From Muraenolepis orangiensis (Eukaryota; Chordata; Actinopteri; Gadiformes; Muraenolepididae): 64,000 nucleotides of DNA. The notes beneath the pieces are model-generated. The model had not been told where the DNA came from and searched no databases. It worked only from the letters and a program-made list of their open reading frames with translations. Position 1 is the stretch's first letter; the number at the start of each line of letters is the position of its first letter. The stretch lies in NCBI GenBank assembly GCA_027704905.1, contig CM051019.1:24589695-24653694 (forward strand), written 5' to 3'. A program made the position numbers and the translations under genes. Positions 20,701-29,796 of this stretch are shown in pieces.

Positions 20701-21560
20701 ATCAGACTGTTGCCAGGTCTCCGTGAGGCATAAAAAATCAAGCGTTTTGTCCACAATGAAGTCAGAAACCAGCAGGGCCTTATTGGTGAGGGACCTTATG
20801 TTAAACATACATAGTTTCAGACAGGTAAGTTGTGCATATGTGGATGCTTTAAGCAGAGGGGATAACACACTGTGATTAACAGTACGGGCGGTGCGAGGGG
20901 GGCGTGGCTCAGTGGACCAGAAAGAGCGGATTATTATGTTATTGTTGTGGGTTGCGTTTTCAAAGTGTCGTCCAGATCCACGGTGAATGTATCTTGGTCG
21001 TTTGAGAATACCAGGGTGTTGGGTAAGCAGAGCTGGCGGGGTCCTGGAGTAAGACCGGAGACGTAGCAGCTCCGCTGCAGAGTAACGCAGCAGCAGAGAT
21101 GCGCTCATGACCGTGAGACACACAGAGCGCTCCATATGAGCAGTATAAAAAATCCACGTACGAGATAAAAAACTAAAACAATGTAATGCAGCGGTTTGAT
21201 TATCCAAGTGGAGAAAAAATAAAATAAAATAAAAGTAAATTAACTAAATGAAGACCTGCGTTGTCGAGGCGGAGGAGCAGTCGTGTTGGTTGTAGGCGCG
21301 GGTTTTCGTGCGAGGCATACAGTGACAGCACAGTAGCACTAGCGCGTGTACAGACTGTTAAACGGGTTAGAGTCCAGTTGTAAAAGACATTCAGCAAACA
21401 CAAAACAGCACAAACAACGGAGGAGGCGCGGCAGCAACTTGTCAGCGGTCCCTCTCACTCGTGGCTTCCACGTGGGGGTATCGGGTGCGAAGTACCCGCA
21501 GGTAGTTGGCAGGCGATGGGTATCAGACGGGAGAACTACGTGCATTGTAGAGTAACGACC
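17797..21560 (-). mobile_element. L2-type LINE, near full length
   Basis: Minus-strand non-LTR retrotransposon. Its 3' end (low coordinates) has a GGCGCCGAACAAATAAAATG tail running into an (ATT)n microsatellite at 17797-17821, typical of fish L2 elements. One long ORF (18013-21207) carries endonuclease and RT. Upstream sequence to about 21560 is probably 5' UTR; the exact 5' end is unclear. It lies in what remains of a receptor intron. Confidence 0.85.
18013..21207 (-). CDS. L2 LINE endonuclease-reverse transcriptase
   Basis: 1064 uninterrupted codons. APE-type endonuclease at about 130-340: N137 (FNIRSL), E163 (LTETW), GDFN at 268-271, and SDH at 330-332. RT at about 595-850: HYRPISNLP, FQSGFR, LDLSAAFD (692-699), GVPQGSVLGPLLF and YADD at 781-784. 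After RT comes an L2-type C-terminal region ending near RLWNSLP. There is no RNase H, as expected for the L2 clade. The start ATG is the first in the frame; the first roughly 100 residues look low-complexity and may be partly 5' UTR. All catalytic residues I can check are present, so the protein could be functional; activity is an inference. Confidence 0.88.
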   Translation of the reverse strand: MDNQTAALHCFSFLSRTWIFYTAHMERSVCLTVMSASLLLRYSAAELLRLRSYSRTPPALLTQHPGILKRPRYIHRGSGRHFENATHNNNIIIRSFWSTEPRPPRTARTVNHSVLSPLLKASTYAQLTCLKLCMFNIRSLTNKALLVSDFIVDKTLDFLCLTETWQQSDDFSQLNAAAPPGYAFISKPRATGRGGGIAVLHREIFKVTAVTVPHHSSFECLAIKLSGSEPTIIISIYRPPKPSAVFLTEFSSLLTSVCAMSPTVILLGDFNIHIDDPSNGFANDFISLLDCLGFTQHVNLPTHNKGHTLDLLCCTGITPTNLAVTEFPISDHKAVIFKIHAPLSKAKEQRSITFRNIKHINPTDLTTLINSYPNPPPSSHTADLVNHYNNCLSSSLTALAPLKTRKVSFTHSAPWFTSELRQLKATGRRLERLCKNSGLSVHTQMYSDHLHHYKNALSNAKSSYYSNLISTGNNRVLFSTVRHLLQPPQTRPPDISTDRFLQFFHSKINTIHLQLASSCTSSSDPPWMVTTGQQLISSLSNFTPALKYTISELIRKAKTTTCQLDPLPTTLVKACLPAITPMVTDIINSSLTSGIVPPALKLAAITPILKKPGTDPADLNHYRPISNLPFISKTLERVVAAQLQSHLEINNLHEPFQSGFRQKHSTETALVKITDDLLRAADSGLLTILILLDLSAAFDTISHPLLLDRLAGIGITGVALSWFTSYLTDRQQFVQLGNQKSGCSVALGVPQGSVLGPLLFITYLLPLGKILRHHGVHFHCYADDTQVYISSKPSTALPPTSLTTCLEDIRSWMSRNFLKLNASKTEALLIGSKSTLTKSQNNPAPNIIIDGFPIPFSSQVKSLGVILDGSLSFAPHIKNITRTAFFHLRNISRVRSSLSQSSTEILVHSFVTSRIDYCNALLTGLPIKLLNRLQIIQNSAARIITRTNSSDHITPVLIQLHWLPVRYRIDYKNLLLTYKALHNLTPIYITDLLQEYTPSRTLRSSSVGLLTVPRSRLSTMGARAFSCSAPRLWNSLPLHIRQSDSITTYKTQLKTHLFKLAYPL

Positions 21561-21635
21561 TCACGCTGGGGTAAAAAAATTGTTAACTAATTCTGGGGAA
21601 TTTGTTTCTCTGCGCCTCCCTTGAAACCCTGTGGG

Positions 21636-21858
21636 ACCAGGTGAGTCCAGCACCCGGGAGGACCAGGTGAGTCCAGCACCCAGGAGGACCAGGTGAGTCC
21701 AGCACCCTGGAGGACCAGGTGAGTCCAGCACCCGGGAGGACCAGGTGAGTCCAGCACCCGGGAGGACCAGGTGAGTCCAGCACCCGGGAGGACCAGGTGA
21801 GTCCAGCACCCGGGAGGACCAGGTGAGTCCAGCACCCGGGAGGACCAGGTGAGTCCAC
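21636..21858. repeat. 26-bp minisatellite
   Basis: About nine units of a 26-bp repeat containing GGACCAGGTGAGTCCAGCAC. All minus frames stay open, so apparent proteins here are artefacts. The flank 21590-21640 resembles the R1 intron at 1755-1830. Confidence 0.92.
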
Positions 21859-21879
21859 TTTGTGACATTCCTCTTTGTT

Positions 21880-22253
21880 TTTAAGTTGATCTGTGAGAAA
21901 GAGAGTGTTCAGCTATGTAATGGGTAACACTTTACAATAAGGGAACATGAATTAGCATTAGTATATTTAAAGTGGTTCTTACCTTTGCATGACTTGGAAC
22001 TGGACATATCTATCTATCTATCTATCTATCTATTTTTCTATGTATGTATATGTCTGTCTCTCGATATGTATCTGTCTGTCTGTCTGTGTGTCTGTCTCTC
22101 TATATGTATCTGTCTGTCTCTCTATATGTATCTGTCTGTCTGGTAACTCCAACTACTGCTCACTGTGGAGAGAAGGCTTCTTTCAGAGAGAACTCTGTCA
22201 CTTCCTCAAACCTGTACTCTACTCTCTTTTCACACGAGAGTTTATCTGGTAGA

Positions 22254-22299
<46 letters not shown>

Positions 22300-22480
22300 C
22301 ACACTCACACACACACTCAGGGGTTCCCAAACTTTTCAGGCCGCGACCCCCAAAATAACAGTGCTAGAGACTGGCGAGGGGGGGGGGACACGATCGCGAT
22401 TCAGAATTCCTTTATTTGTCTACCTTACATATTAAACAGACTTACATAATAAAAATATCTATGTACACGTTATTATTAAC

Positions 22481-22512
<32 letters not shown>

Positions 22513-22540
22513 AAATTAGATTAAATTAGATTAGATTCAA
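21880..22540. repeat. Microsatellite-rich receptor intron
   Basis: TCTA/TCTG tetranucleotides (22005-22140), CA repeat (22253-22318) and ATA repeat (22478-22511). Between them, 22140-22255 resembles the CACGAGAG...AAGGCTTC flank seen near (TG)n at 26575, 32000, 41895 and 58815, inside receptor introns. No gene seen. Confidence 0.7.
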
Positions 22541-22795
22541 ATGTTAACATAATAGAGCTCATGTTTACAGTTAAAACTGAACAATGTGGGATGATTTCAT
22601 CCTACGTTTGTTGGTGATAGATGTTAGATCGTCAGGTTTCAAACACACGTTCCTTGACCACTAGGACTTCCACTACCAAGTCATATCAGAGGAACAGGGG
22701 ATTGATAAAGACCACATTTTGAAACACGGCTCCGCAAGACAGAAATTAAATCCTGTACCAAGCACAACTGTACCTTTCGGTACAGGTATTGTACT
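22540..22795 (-). pseudogene. Rearranged stalk-exon region (type II)
   Basis: Copies 9222-9425, the intron just downstream of the type II stalk exon. The exon itself is scrambled at 22758-22790: a plus-sense piece (CCAAGCACAACTGTACC) abuts a minus-sense piece (CTTTCGGTACAG), giving a small hairpin. No splice-competent exon remains. It marks the junction between R1-like and R2-like sequence. Confidence 0.6.
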
Positions 22796-23459
22796 ATTAT
22801 ATCTTTAATATTTAAATGTAGAAAATAATGGGAATCGGGTAGGAGGGAAAAAAACAACATTCTGGTATATTTATATCATTTATTGGACAATTCAAATAAC
22901 TCAAAACTAAAATAATAAAACCAATATATCAATATCTTAAATGTGTACATACATAGAAGAACAGAGAGTAGCTATTATGCACAACAGGAGGAAAACGGTA
23001 AAAGAATGTTGCATGAACTGCAACATAACTAGAAGTAAGTCTATTAATGGAATCATGATGGTCATTACAAGCTATAACGACTTATTATTACATGAATTAA
23101 TCTCACTGAATAAGGTACGATCTCTTGTTGATTGTTCTGTTGATCTTGTTTCATATATTCTATGCTTGGTCTGTGGCGCCCTCTAAAGGACAAAACATGA
23201 ACTGATTTGAAAAGCATGTTTCCCATCATTTACATTTAGAGCACGTGTTCAGCAACTATCGTCTGGTGAACGCTGTATTAATAACACATTATAGATTACA
23301 CTGTGTTCACTACTGAGTGTAGGCCTAGGCCTACTGCTGGCTGCCTTTAAGCAATTCAAAGGAACACTAAGTTGGTTGCGTTGCATCTGAACGCCACACA
23401 ACAACAAGCTAGCTCTGACCACGTCAACCTGCTGTCATCACGCAGCCTCCACACGTTTG
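22796..23459. other. 3' flank of receptor copy R2
   Basis: Non-coding sequence homologous to 38555-39250 and 55455-56150, the 3' flanks of R3 and R4. No independent gene is seen. Confidence 0.6.
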
Positions 23460-23828
23460 TCATTTCACCAGTCGGTGGACGGAGACAAAATGGACGCCGG
23501 CGTCCGCCGTGTCCCTGACACATGTGGGAGGGCCCCTGGTATTTCCTATACATGTGGGAGGGCCCCTGGTATTTCCTATACATGTGGGAGGGCCCCTGGT
23601 ATTTCCTACACATGTGGGAGGGCCCCTGGTATTTCCTATACATGTGGGAGGGCCCCTGGTATTTCCTACACATGTGGGAGGGCCCCTGGTATTTCCTATA
23701 CATGTGGGAGAGCCCCTGGTGTTTCCTACACATGTGGGAGGGCCCCTGGTATTTCCTATACATGTGGGACGGCCCCTGGTGTTCTCGTAGATGTGCGCTT
23801 GGCCGGGTTCACCGGGGCCCACTTGGTC
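23460..23828 (-). CDS. R2 receptor, terminal tail exon with 10-residue repeats
   Basis: Minus-strand exon with acceptor CCACTTCAG, phase 0, and 123 codons ending at a stop at 23460-23462. It begins DQVGPGEPGQ, then AHIYENT, a Y-x-N motif of the kind bound by Grb2-type SH2 domains when phosphorylated. It continues with nine tandem copies of a 30-bp unit encoding GPPTCIGNTR or GPPTCVGNTR, then a unique end VHFVSVHRLVK. Each repeat has one Cys. R3 and R4 carry six units and stop earlier. Phases join this exon to 25135-25251. The R2 transmembrane exon is not found, so R2 may be a pseudogene. Confidence 0.6.
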   Translation of the reverse strand, partial: DQVGPGEPGQAHIYENTRGRPTCIGNTRGPPTCVGNTRGSPTCIGNTRGPPTCVGNTRGPPTCIGNTRGPPTCVGNTRGPPTCIGNTRGPPTCIGNTRGPPTCVRDTADAGVHFVSVHRLVK

Positions 23829-24032
23829 CTGAAGTGGTGGAAAACACAAATGAAACGTTGAAAATGAGACGTTTGACAAAACAATCACCAACCAGTGTAT
23901 ACCTTGTTCACCCAGCAGCCATATTGGTTTACCCTTCTAGAACCTTGGAAACCATGACAAGTTGATGCATTATTTTGTTTTGAGTCCTAGAAGGCTTCCC
24001 GTCCCAACAAACCAATGTGAGGGGTATTCTCA

Positions 24033-25062
24033 TAGGCTGTGTCCAAAATCGTTCCCTCATTCCCTACTCCTTTCTGCCTAAATAGGGAGTTCAATGTAGG
24101 ACACTATATAGTGAAATTCTTCCCTCATTCCCTAATTCCTACTCCCTCTCTAGTAGTTCAATGTAGAGGACTATATAGTGAAATCCTTCCCTTGTTCCCT
24201 ACTCCCTCTCCAGTAGTTCAATGTAGAGGACTATATAGTGAAATCCTTCCCTCATTCCCTAATTCCTACCTCCTCTCTAGTAGTTCAATGTAGAGCACTA
24301 TATAGTGAAATCCTTCCCTCATTCCCTACTTCCTACTCCCTCTCTAGTAGTTCAATGTAGAGCACTATATAGTGAAATCCTTCCCTCATTCCCTACTTCC
24401 TACTCCCTCTCTAGTAGTTCAATGTAGAGGACTATATAGTGAAATCCTTCCCTCATTCCCTACTTCCTACTCCCTCTCTAGTAGTTTAATGTAGAGGACT
24501 ATATAGTGAAATCCTTCCCTCATTCCCTACTTCCTACTCCCTCTCTAGTAGTTCAATGTAGAGGACTATATAGTGAAATCCTTCCCTCATTCCCTACTTC
24601 CTACTCCCTCTCTAGTAGTTCAATGTAGAGGACTATATAGTGAAATCCTTCCCTCATTCCCTACTTCCTACTCCCTCTCTAGTAGTTCAACGTAGAGGGC
24701 TATATAGTGAAATCCTTCCCTCATTCCCTACTTCCTACTCCCTCTCTAGTAGTTTAATGTAGAGGACTATATAGTGAAATCCTTCCCTCATTTCCTACTT
24801 CCTACTCCCTCTCTAGTAGTTTAATGTAGTTTCAGCGCTATGCATGATGGGATATATGCTCGGTTCGTGACCATCCGTTGAATGCTACTTTTTTCACAAT
24901 GCATTGTGGGATGCGATGAGTGCACTTTATCGGGTATATTAATTCTCAATATGCATTCAGACAGCACTACACAATTGCAAACTCACTATAGTGCACTATA
25001 CATATAGTACTGACTATCTAGTGCACTAGATAGTGAGTAGGGAGTGGTTTAGGACACAGCCA
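24033..25062. mobile_element. MITE-like element with internal 67-bp minisatellite
   Basis: Ends are inverted: GGCTGTGTCC(A)AAATC at the left and the complement, GATTTAGGACACAGCC-like, at the right. The interior has CACTATATAGTG-type palindromes and about 11 copies of a 67-bp unit (TCCTTCCCTCATTCCCTACT...). This is a nonautonomous DNA-transposon pattern common in fish. It lies in the intron between R2 tail exons 3 and 2. The equivalent copies at 39860-40408 and 56760-57308 have only two to three units. Confidence 0.65.
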
Positions 25063-25134
25063 TTGGGCCCAGCGGGAGGGACTGGCGTTGTGTGGACATG
25101 CGGTGGTGGGGTCACGTGAAGGCAGAAGGTTTAC

Positions 25135-25251
25135 CTGTGCTGAGCCTACTGGCCCCTGCTCACCCCACTGGACCACAGAGGGGCCCTGCTCACCCCACTG
25201 GACCACAGAGGGGCCCCCGGGAGCCTCGTCCAGGTCCTGGTCCACGGTGTC
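25135..25251 (-). CDS. R2 receptor, tail exon 2 with in-frame VNTR (2 units)
   Basis: 117-bp phase 0-0 exon on the minus strand: acceptor TTCCAGCAG, donor GCACAG|GTAAAC. It encodes 39 residues: an acidic start (DTVDQDLDEAPGG), two copies of PSVVQWGEQG from a 30-bp repeat, and PVGSAQ. It joins in frame to the exon at 25721-25749 upstream and 23460-23828 downstream. In R3 and R4 the unit is 31 bp and breaks this frame. No tyrosine motif is present in this exon. Confidence 0.65.
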
Positions 25252-25264
25252 CTGCTGGAACACG

Positions 25265-25720
25265 TTCACATAAGATAAGATAAGCACTTTATTTGTCCCG
25301 AAGAACATTGAAATACAAACTATAGCTGCAAAAGAAAAGTGTATATATCTACACTATAACATTATTGCTCACATCCACTCTTAGTCAATACAGTCACAGA
25401 GTTACTCCTGCTCACATCCACCACAATTAGCAAGAACAGGTCATTAAGAGAGACCTAACCGCTGAACCCCACTTGTCCATTGGTTTACATTAGAGGACTC
25501 CCTCTAGTGCAGGGGGTCCAAACTGAGGCCCGCTGCCCATTTCATCACCTAACCCTAACCCTGCTTCCATTGAGTGAAAAGCTGTTTCTATCCTAGGTGA
25601 GTTAAACATGTATTCTCTACACTACGGAGCAACACAGTAAACAGACAACAGACATCCAGTCCCCCGGACCACCGATACAACCCCATACTCCTGGTCGTCC
25701 TCTGGGGTCTTTAAACTCAC
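25265..25720. other. R2 intron
   Basis: Starts with a retroelement tail (AAGATAAGATAAGCACTTTA, then TTTGTCCCGAAGAACATTG). No exon. The same intron is present in R3 (40705-41160) and R4 (57636-58090), and inverted at 49985-50170. Confidence 0.6.
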
Positions 25721-25749
25721 CATGCACTCTTCAGCTGCCATCTTGTTTC
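25721..25749 (-). CDS. R2 receptor, cytoplasmic exon 1
   Basis: 29-bp exon, acceptor CTTCACCAG, donor ATG|GTGAGT, phase 1 to 0, encoding G-NKMAAEECM. Homologous to the R1 exon at 3204-3232 with the same length and phases. Confidence 0.7.
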
Positions 25750-25819
25750 CTGGTGAAGGGGAAAACACAGCGTTTAGGCGATATAGAGGTCAAACTGGTT
25801 AAAGTCAAGTGAACTTTTA

Positions 25820-26112
25820 AAGCAATAATAATAATAATAATAAATTATATTTATAAGCGCACTTTTAATTTGCAGTTTAAAGTGCTACAGAGTAAAAATG
25901 GTTTAAATAAGACAACAGAATAAAAGCAGCGACGTTTACGTCGGCATGGCAACCAGTGGGTTTTTTTTTTAAATCTAGTGAAAGGCTATTCTAAAAATAT
26001 GTGTTTTTAGGCCTTTTTTAAAAACATCCACAGTCTGTGGTGTCCTCAGCTGGTTTGGGAGGGAATTCCACAGTCTCGGAGCAGCGGAGCAGAAGGCTCG
26101 GTCTCCCAGGCA
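25820..26112 (-). mobile_element. L2 LINE 3' fragment
   Basis: Minus-strand end of an L2-type LINE: the conserved APRLWNSLPNQLR motif, then VDVFKKGLKTH and a stop, followed by an (ATT)n tail at 25825-25842. Only the last roughly 50 codons remain. Confidence 0.75.
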
Positions 26113-26119
26113 GAAGGCT

Positions 26120-26310
26120 CGGTCTAGCACCGCCCTTAATCACAGTTACAGTCTCAAGGGGCTTCACAGGCCCCTCCCCCCAAGGCCTTTAATCACAGTT
26201 ACAGTCTCAAGGGGCTTCAAAGGCCCCTCCCCCCAAGGCCTTTAATCACAGCTACAGTCTCAAGGGGCTTCATAGGCCCCTCCCCCAAAGGCCTGAACTT
26301 TAGGACCAGG
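26120..26310. repeat. Roughly 60-bp tandem triplication
   Basis: Three copies of a unit containing AATCACAGTTACAGTCTCAA and GGGGCTTCACAGGCCCCTCC. A single copy is present at the orthologous site in other receptor copies (32600, 41310, 49450, 58240). Confidence 0.85.
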
Positions 26311-26499
26311 ACACACTCCTCATAACAGGCACTATATGTATTGGAAATGGCGTCTAAATGCTGGAGGAGAAACAGAATGCAGAGCAGCAGCTGCTAAAGA
26401 ACCCATCAGCTTGTCATGTCAGTGATCACATCACTGATGACATCAACAACTAGGAAAGGTTATGATATGCCCAAATATGTCCATCTAATGGACCGTGTG

Positions 26500-26523
26500 T
26501 GAGTGTGTGTGTGTGTCTGTGTC

Positions 26524-26571
<48 letters not shown>

Positions 26572-26575
26572 TACC
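26500..26575. repeat. (TG)n microsatellite
   Basis: About 65 bp of TG in the R2 intron. The inverted equivalent is (CA)n at 32068-32157. Confidence 0.95.
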
Positions 26576-26639
26576 AGATCATCTCTTGTGTGAAAAGAGT
26601 ACATGTTGAAGAAGTGAGATAGTGCTCTCTGTAAGAAGC

Positions 26640-27110
26640 CTTACATTTACATTACATTTACATTTACATTACATTTACATTTACATTTAGGGCATTTGGC
26701 AGACGCTTTTATCCAAAGCGACTTACAAGGAGTACATTAGTTGAAGCAGACAATAGCATAACGCTGAGGTACGCAAACATTAAAATAGAGCAGTTCACAA
26801 GCATTCATATTAACAAGATGAATAACACAATTTGGTACTGCCAGGTCACCTGCTTAAGTAGCTGTGATAAGAGCGTGTTATCAACATTAAGGATATACAC
26901 TTGCTAACATATACAACATGCTAAGAGCTATTAATGTCAGGACTTAAGCAAGTTAGGGGTTCACAAAGGAGAAGGAGGGTTCAAGGAGAGTCCAGGTGGA
27001 CTCTGAACAGGTGGGTCTTGAGTCTCTTGCGGATGCTGGCGAGGGACTCTGCCGTCCTGACATGAGACGGGAGTTCATTCCACCACTGTGGAGCCAGTGG
27101 AGCCTTGCTC
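26640..27110. mobile_element. Widespread teleost interspersed repeat
   Basis: Starts with ACATTTACATT repeats and the motif GGGCATTTGGCAGACGCTTT followed by ATCCAAAGCGACTTACAA, which is common in many fish genomes. It ends with a LINE-like stretch (GTGGGTCTTGAGTC...). Shorter fragments are at 41700-41770 and 58635-58705 on the other strand. I do not assign a family. Confidence 0.6.
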
Positions 27111-27124
27111 TCCACATTTAGATG

Positions 27125-27312
27125 TTAAGCAAACTAAATGAGAAGCACTCCACACATTGTTATTATAATTATTCTTATTATTATTAATCTTTTGATTATT
27201 ATTATATTTCTTATTATTATTATGATTGTTCTTTCGTTTCCCCATTATTATTAATAAAATCAAGAAGGAAGGAACACAGAACAGTACAGTAATCAGACAG
27301 ACAGAATCAGTA
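27125..27312. other. R2 intron, ATT-rich
   Basis: TTAAGCAAACTAAATGAGAA then TTA/ATT repeats and AATCAGACAGACAG. The same order occurs at 42000-42090 and 47395-47570, immediately next to the R3 transmembrane exon. In R2 the sequence stops before the exon and enters LINE DNA. Confidence 0.6.
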
Positions 27313-27622
27313 ATCAGACAGAAAAATAGGAGGTTTGTGCATTTACATTAACAAGGCTTGGTGCACAGACACTCCCACCATTGAGAGCCACTGCTCTGCT
27401 ATCGTGGAATACCTTATGGTTAAATGTAGACCCTTTTACCAACCCAGGGAAATGACAGCTACCTTTATAACTGCAGCTTACATACCTCCAGATGCTCACA
27501 CTAAGCTATGAAGGAACTTTACTCTGCCATTACCAAACAGCAGAACTCCCACCCAGAGGCAGCCTTTATTATTGCATGTGATTTCAATCATGCCAACTTA
27601 AAGACTGCGCTCCCCAAATTCA
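27313..27622 (+). mobile_element. Rex-type LINE endonuclease fragment
   Basis: Plus-strand fragment of an APE endonuclease domain: GGLCIYINKAWC, REMTATFITAAYIPP and ACDFNHANLK (the DFN motif). It has an internal stop at 27508 and ends abruptly at the inverted-repeat element. The sequence resembles fish Rex1/Babar-type LINEs. Another piece of the same LINE type resumes at 31085. Confidence 0.65.
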
Positions 27623-28035
27623 CGCTCGGATGCGCGAGCTTTATGCAATATATCAGCGCTAAAGTCAAAAAACTTCGTCAAGGATTACGAGAGTAAAAAC
27701 ATCTTCAAGGATTACGAAAGAAATCCGTATTGGATTACTATCACCGGAGGATAAACCACACGGATTCTACATTGCTATCAGGACACCTGCTGCATCTGAA
27801 AAACTTTCATCGGGTCGTGAGTAACGCGAACTCTGACTGTTTTATTTGGACAAGAACGTTGACTTTTGAGTGCTTGATAAACGTCAAGAAAAGTTTGATA
27901 CAGCTTAGTGTGCTTCGCTTTGAAACGTTTGAACTTTGGACTTGTGCTCAAACGTTATTTGTTATTTTGTAACCTCAACGGTGAAGTGTTTGGCTGTAGC
28001 GCTGATATATTGCATAAAGCTCGCGCATCCGAGCG
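27623..28035. repeat. 413-bp element with perfect 38-bp inverted termini
   Basis: CGCTCGGATGCGCGAGCTTT... (27623-27660) is exactly repeated in inverse at 27998-28035. The 337 bp between have no long ORF. It sits between the LINE fragment and the BEL-2 leader, and may belong to the BEL-2 LTR/leader or be a separate MITE. Confidence 0.65.
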
Positions 28036-28209
28036 TTTAGGAAACAAACCTGTTTTATGAATGAAAGCCTACGGTTTATTAACGGAATCGTTGGCGTAGT
28101 GGAACGTTTGATTGGTTTACTTGTTTGAATTGCGTGAATCAGGTTTATTAAAACAGTGTGCTTCAAGCCTATAATTATTAACGGCCATTATGGATGGTGC
28201 TAAATCTGA

Positions 28210-28445
28210 TGGGCGGCAGTCTAGCTCAGGAGGTAGAGCGGTCGCCTCACAACCGGAAGGTTGCTGGTTCGATCCCCGGCTCCTCCTAGCAAAAACTGTC
28301 GAGGTGTCCTTGAGGAAGACCCTAACCCCTAACTGCTCCCCGGGCGCTGTATGAATAGCTGCCCACTGCTCCTAATACTAGGATGGGTTAAATGCAGAGA
28401 ACACATTTCACTGTATGTCTTCATGTATGTGACCAATAAAGAGGA
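28210..28445 (+). mobile_element. tRNA-derived SINE (complete copy)
   Basis: GGGCGGCAGTCTAGCTCAGG start, A box and B box (GGTTGCTGGTTCGATCCC), body CTGCTCCCCGGGCGCTGTAT, and a tail ACCAATAAAGAGGATTC. It is inserted a few codons into the BEL-2 gag (after an ATG at 28191). It serves as the reference for the split SINE at 9530/17613. Confidence 0.88.
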
Positions 28446-28542
28446 TTCAATCCTCACGATTTGTTGATTTGATCTTATGGATGAGCATATTAAGGAGCTA
28501 AGGAAGGTCCGAAAATGCTAATTAGCAACATGCACACGCAAA

Positions 28543-29796
28543 ATGAACGAACTTAAAAAAGATTTTGATGCAGTGAAACAACATCTTGTTACTTTTCAAT
28601 CACTTTGTGAAGACTTTAAGAATGCCCATGATGCGGTGCAAAATGAATTACCAGAAGAGGACAAGATAAAAGACAAAATGGAATGGTATGAACCTAGGAT
28701 GGAACCATTTCAAGATTTCCTAGTGGAAGAACAGAAATGGGAGGAATTAATGGCACTGCAAGGGGAATTACAGGAACAAGATTTGCCTGCAGAAGAGTCT
28801 GTTGAACCAGTGGCTGAATCAGAGCAGCAAGAGGCTGCATTAGATCCAACTGAGTCAACAGATCCACAAGATTTGATCCTTCCAAAAGATAGTATTTCTA
28901 ATGTTAGTAAATCTAAGTCATCTTCGGTGTCATCAGCACATAGAAAAGCTCTTGCTGAGCAAGCTGCACTGGTGGCACGTAGGGAAGCAATTAATGTTAA
29001 GCATGCGCTTGAGCAAGAGAGGTTGATCTTAGACTCAAAGATAGAAAACAGCCAACTTGATGCAGACATTGCAGCATCAGAAGCCAAGATAAAGGTCCTG
29101 GAAAGCTTCGATGTGCAGTCAGGAAGGTCTGAAGATGGCATGAACTCCTACCTGGAAAGCCATAGACCATTTTCACAGGCTTCAAGACTACAGCAGTCAC
29201 CTGTAGAGTTTGCTAGGATATCTACAGTTCCTAAAACACCACTGCAAACAATCCTGCAACTGCCTAGACCTGCCAGAGTTGTTACAATTACAAAGCGACC
29301 GCAAGTTATCCCAATGCATCCAGTCTCAACCCCAAAGCAGTCTGTCACAATGGCAAAAACGCCAATCTCTTTAAAGCTCAAGAAGGAGGACATCCCTCCA
29401 AGGGAAAGTGGTCAAAAGCCCATTATAACTGAACCAAGGCCAGACTATGACTGTTTGTCTTCTGTCATGCAAAGACAGAATGACATTGTTGATTTACTTG
29501 TACTGCAACATAAGCAAACGCTATTACCTGTTAGAGAGATACAAGCCTTTCATGGTGATCCATTACGTTTTAAAACATTCATGCGTGCCTTTGAATACAG
29601 CATTGAAGACAAAACCACAAACAGTCAAGATCGCCTGTATTATCTCGAGCAGTATACATCAGGCCAACCCAGAGAACTCGTCCAAAGCTGCTTCCATATG
29701 GACCCTTCAAGAGGGTATCAAGAGGCTAAAAGACTCCTACAGGAGAACTTTGGAGACGAATTGAAATCACAATTGCATACATGGATAAGGCCCTGA
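28543..29796 (+). pseudogene. BEL-2 gag, N-terminal and DUF1759 part
   Basis: 417 codons: an acidic/coiled-coil N-terminus, then DUF1759 signatures (IQAFHGDPLRFKTFMRAFEY, TSGQPRELV, GYQEAKRLL). It goes out of frame near 29765 and stops at 29796, while the homologous sequence continues in the frame starting at 29781. Confidence 0.82.

Noticed and set aside
25549..25562. Telomere-like TAACCCTAACCCTG (also at 34465 and 17490)
   Set aside because: Only two units, in intron or SINE contexts; no interstitial telomere array.
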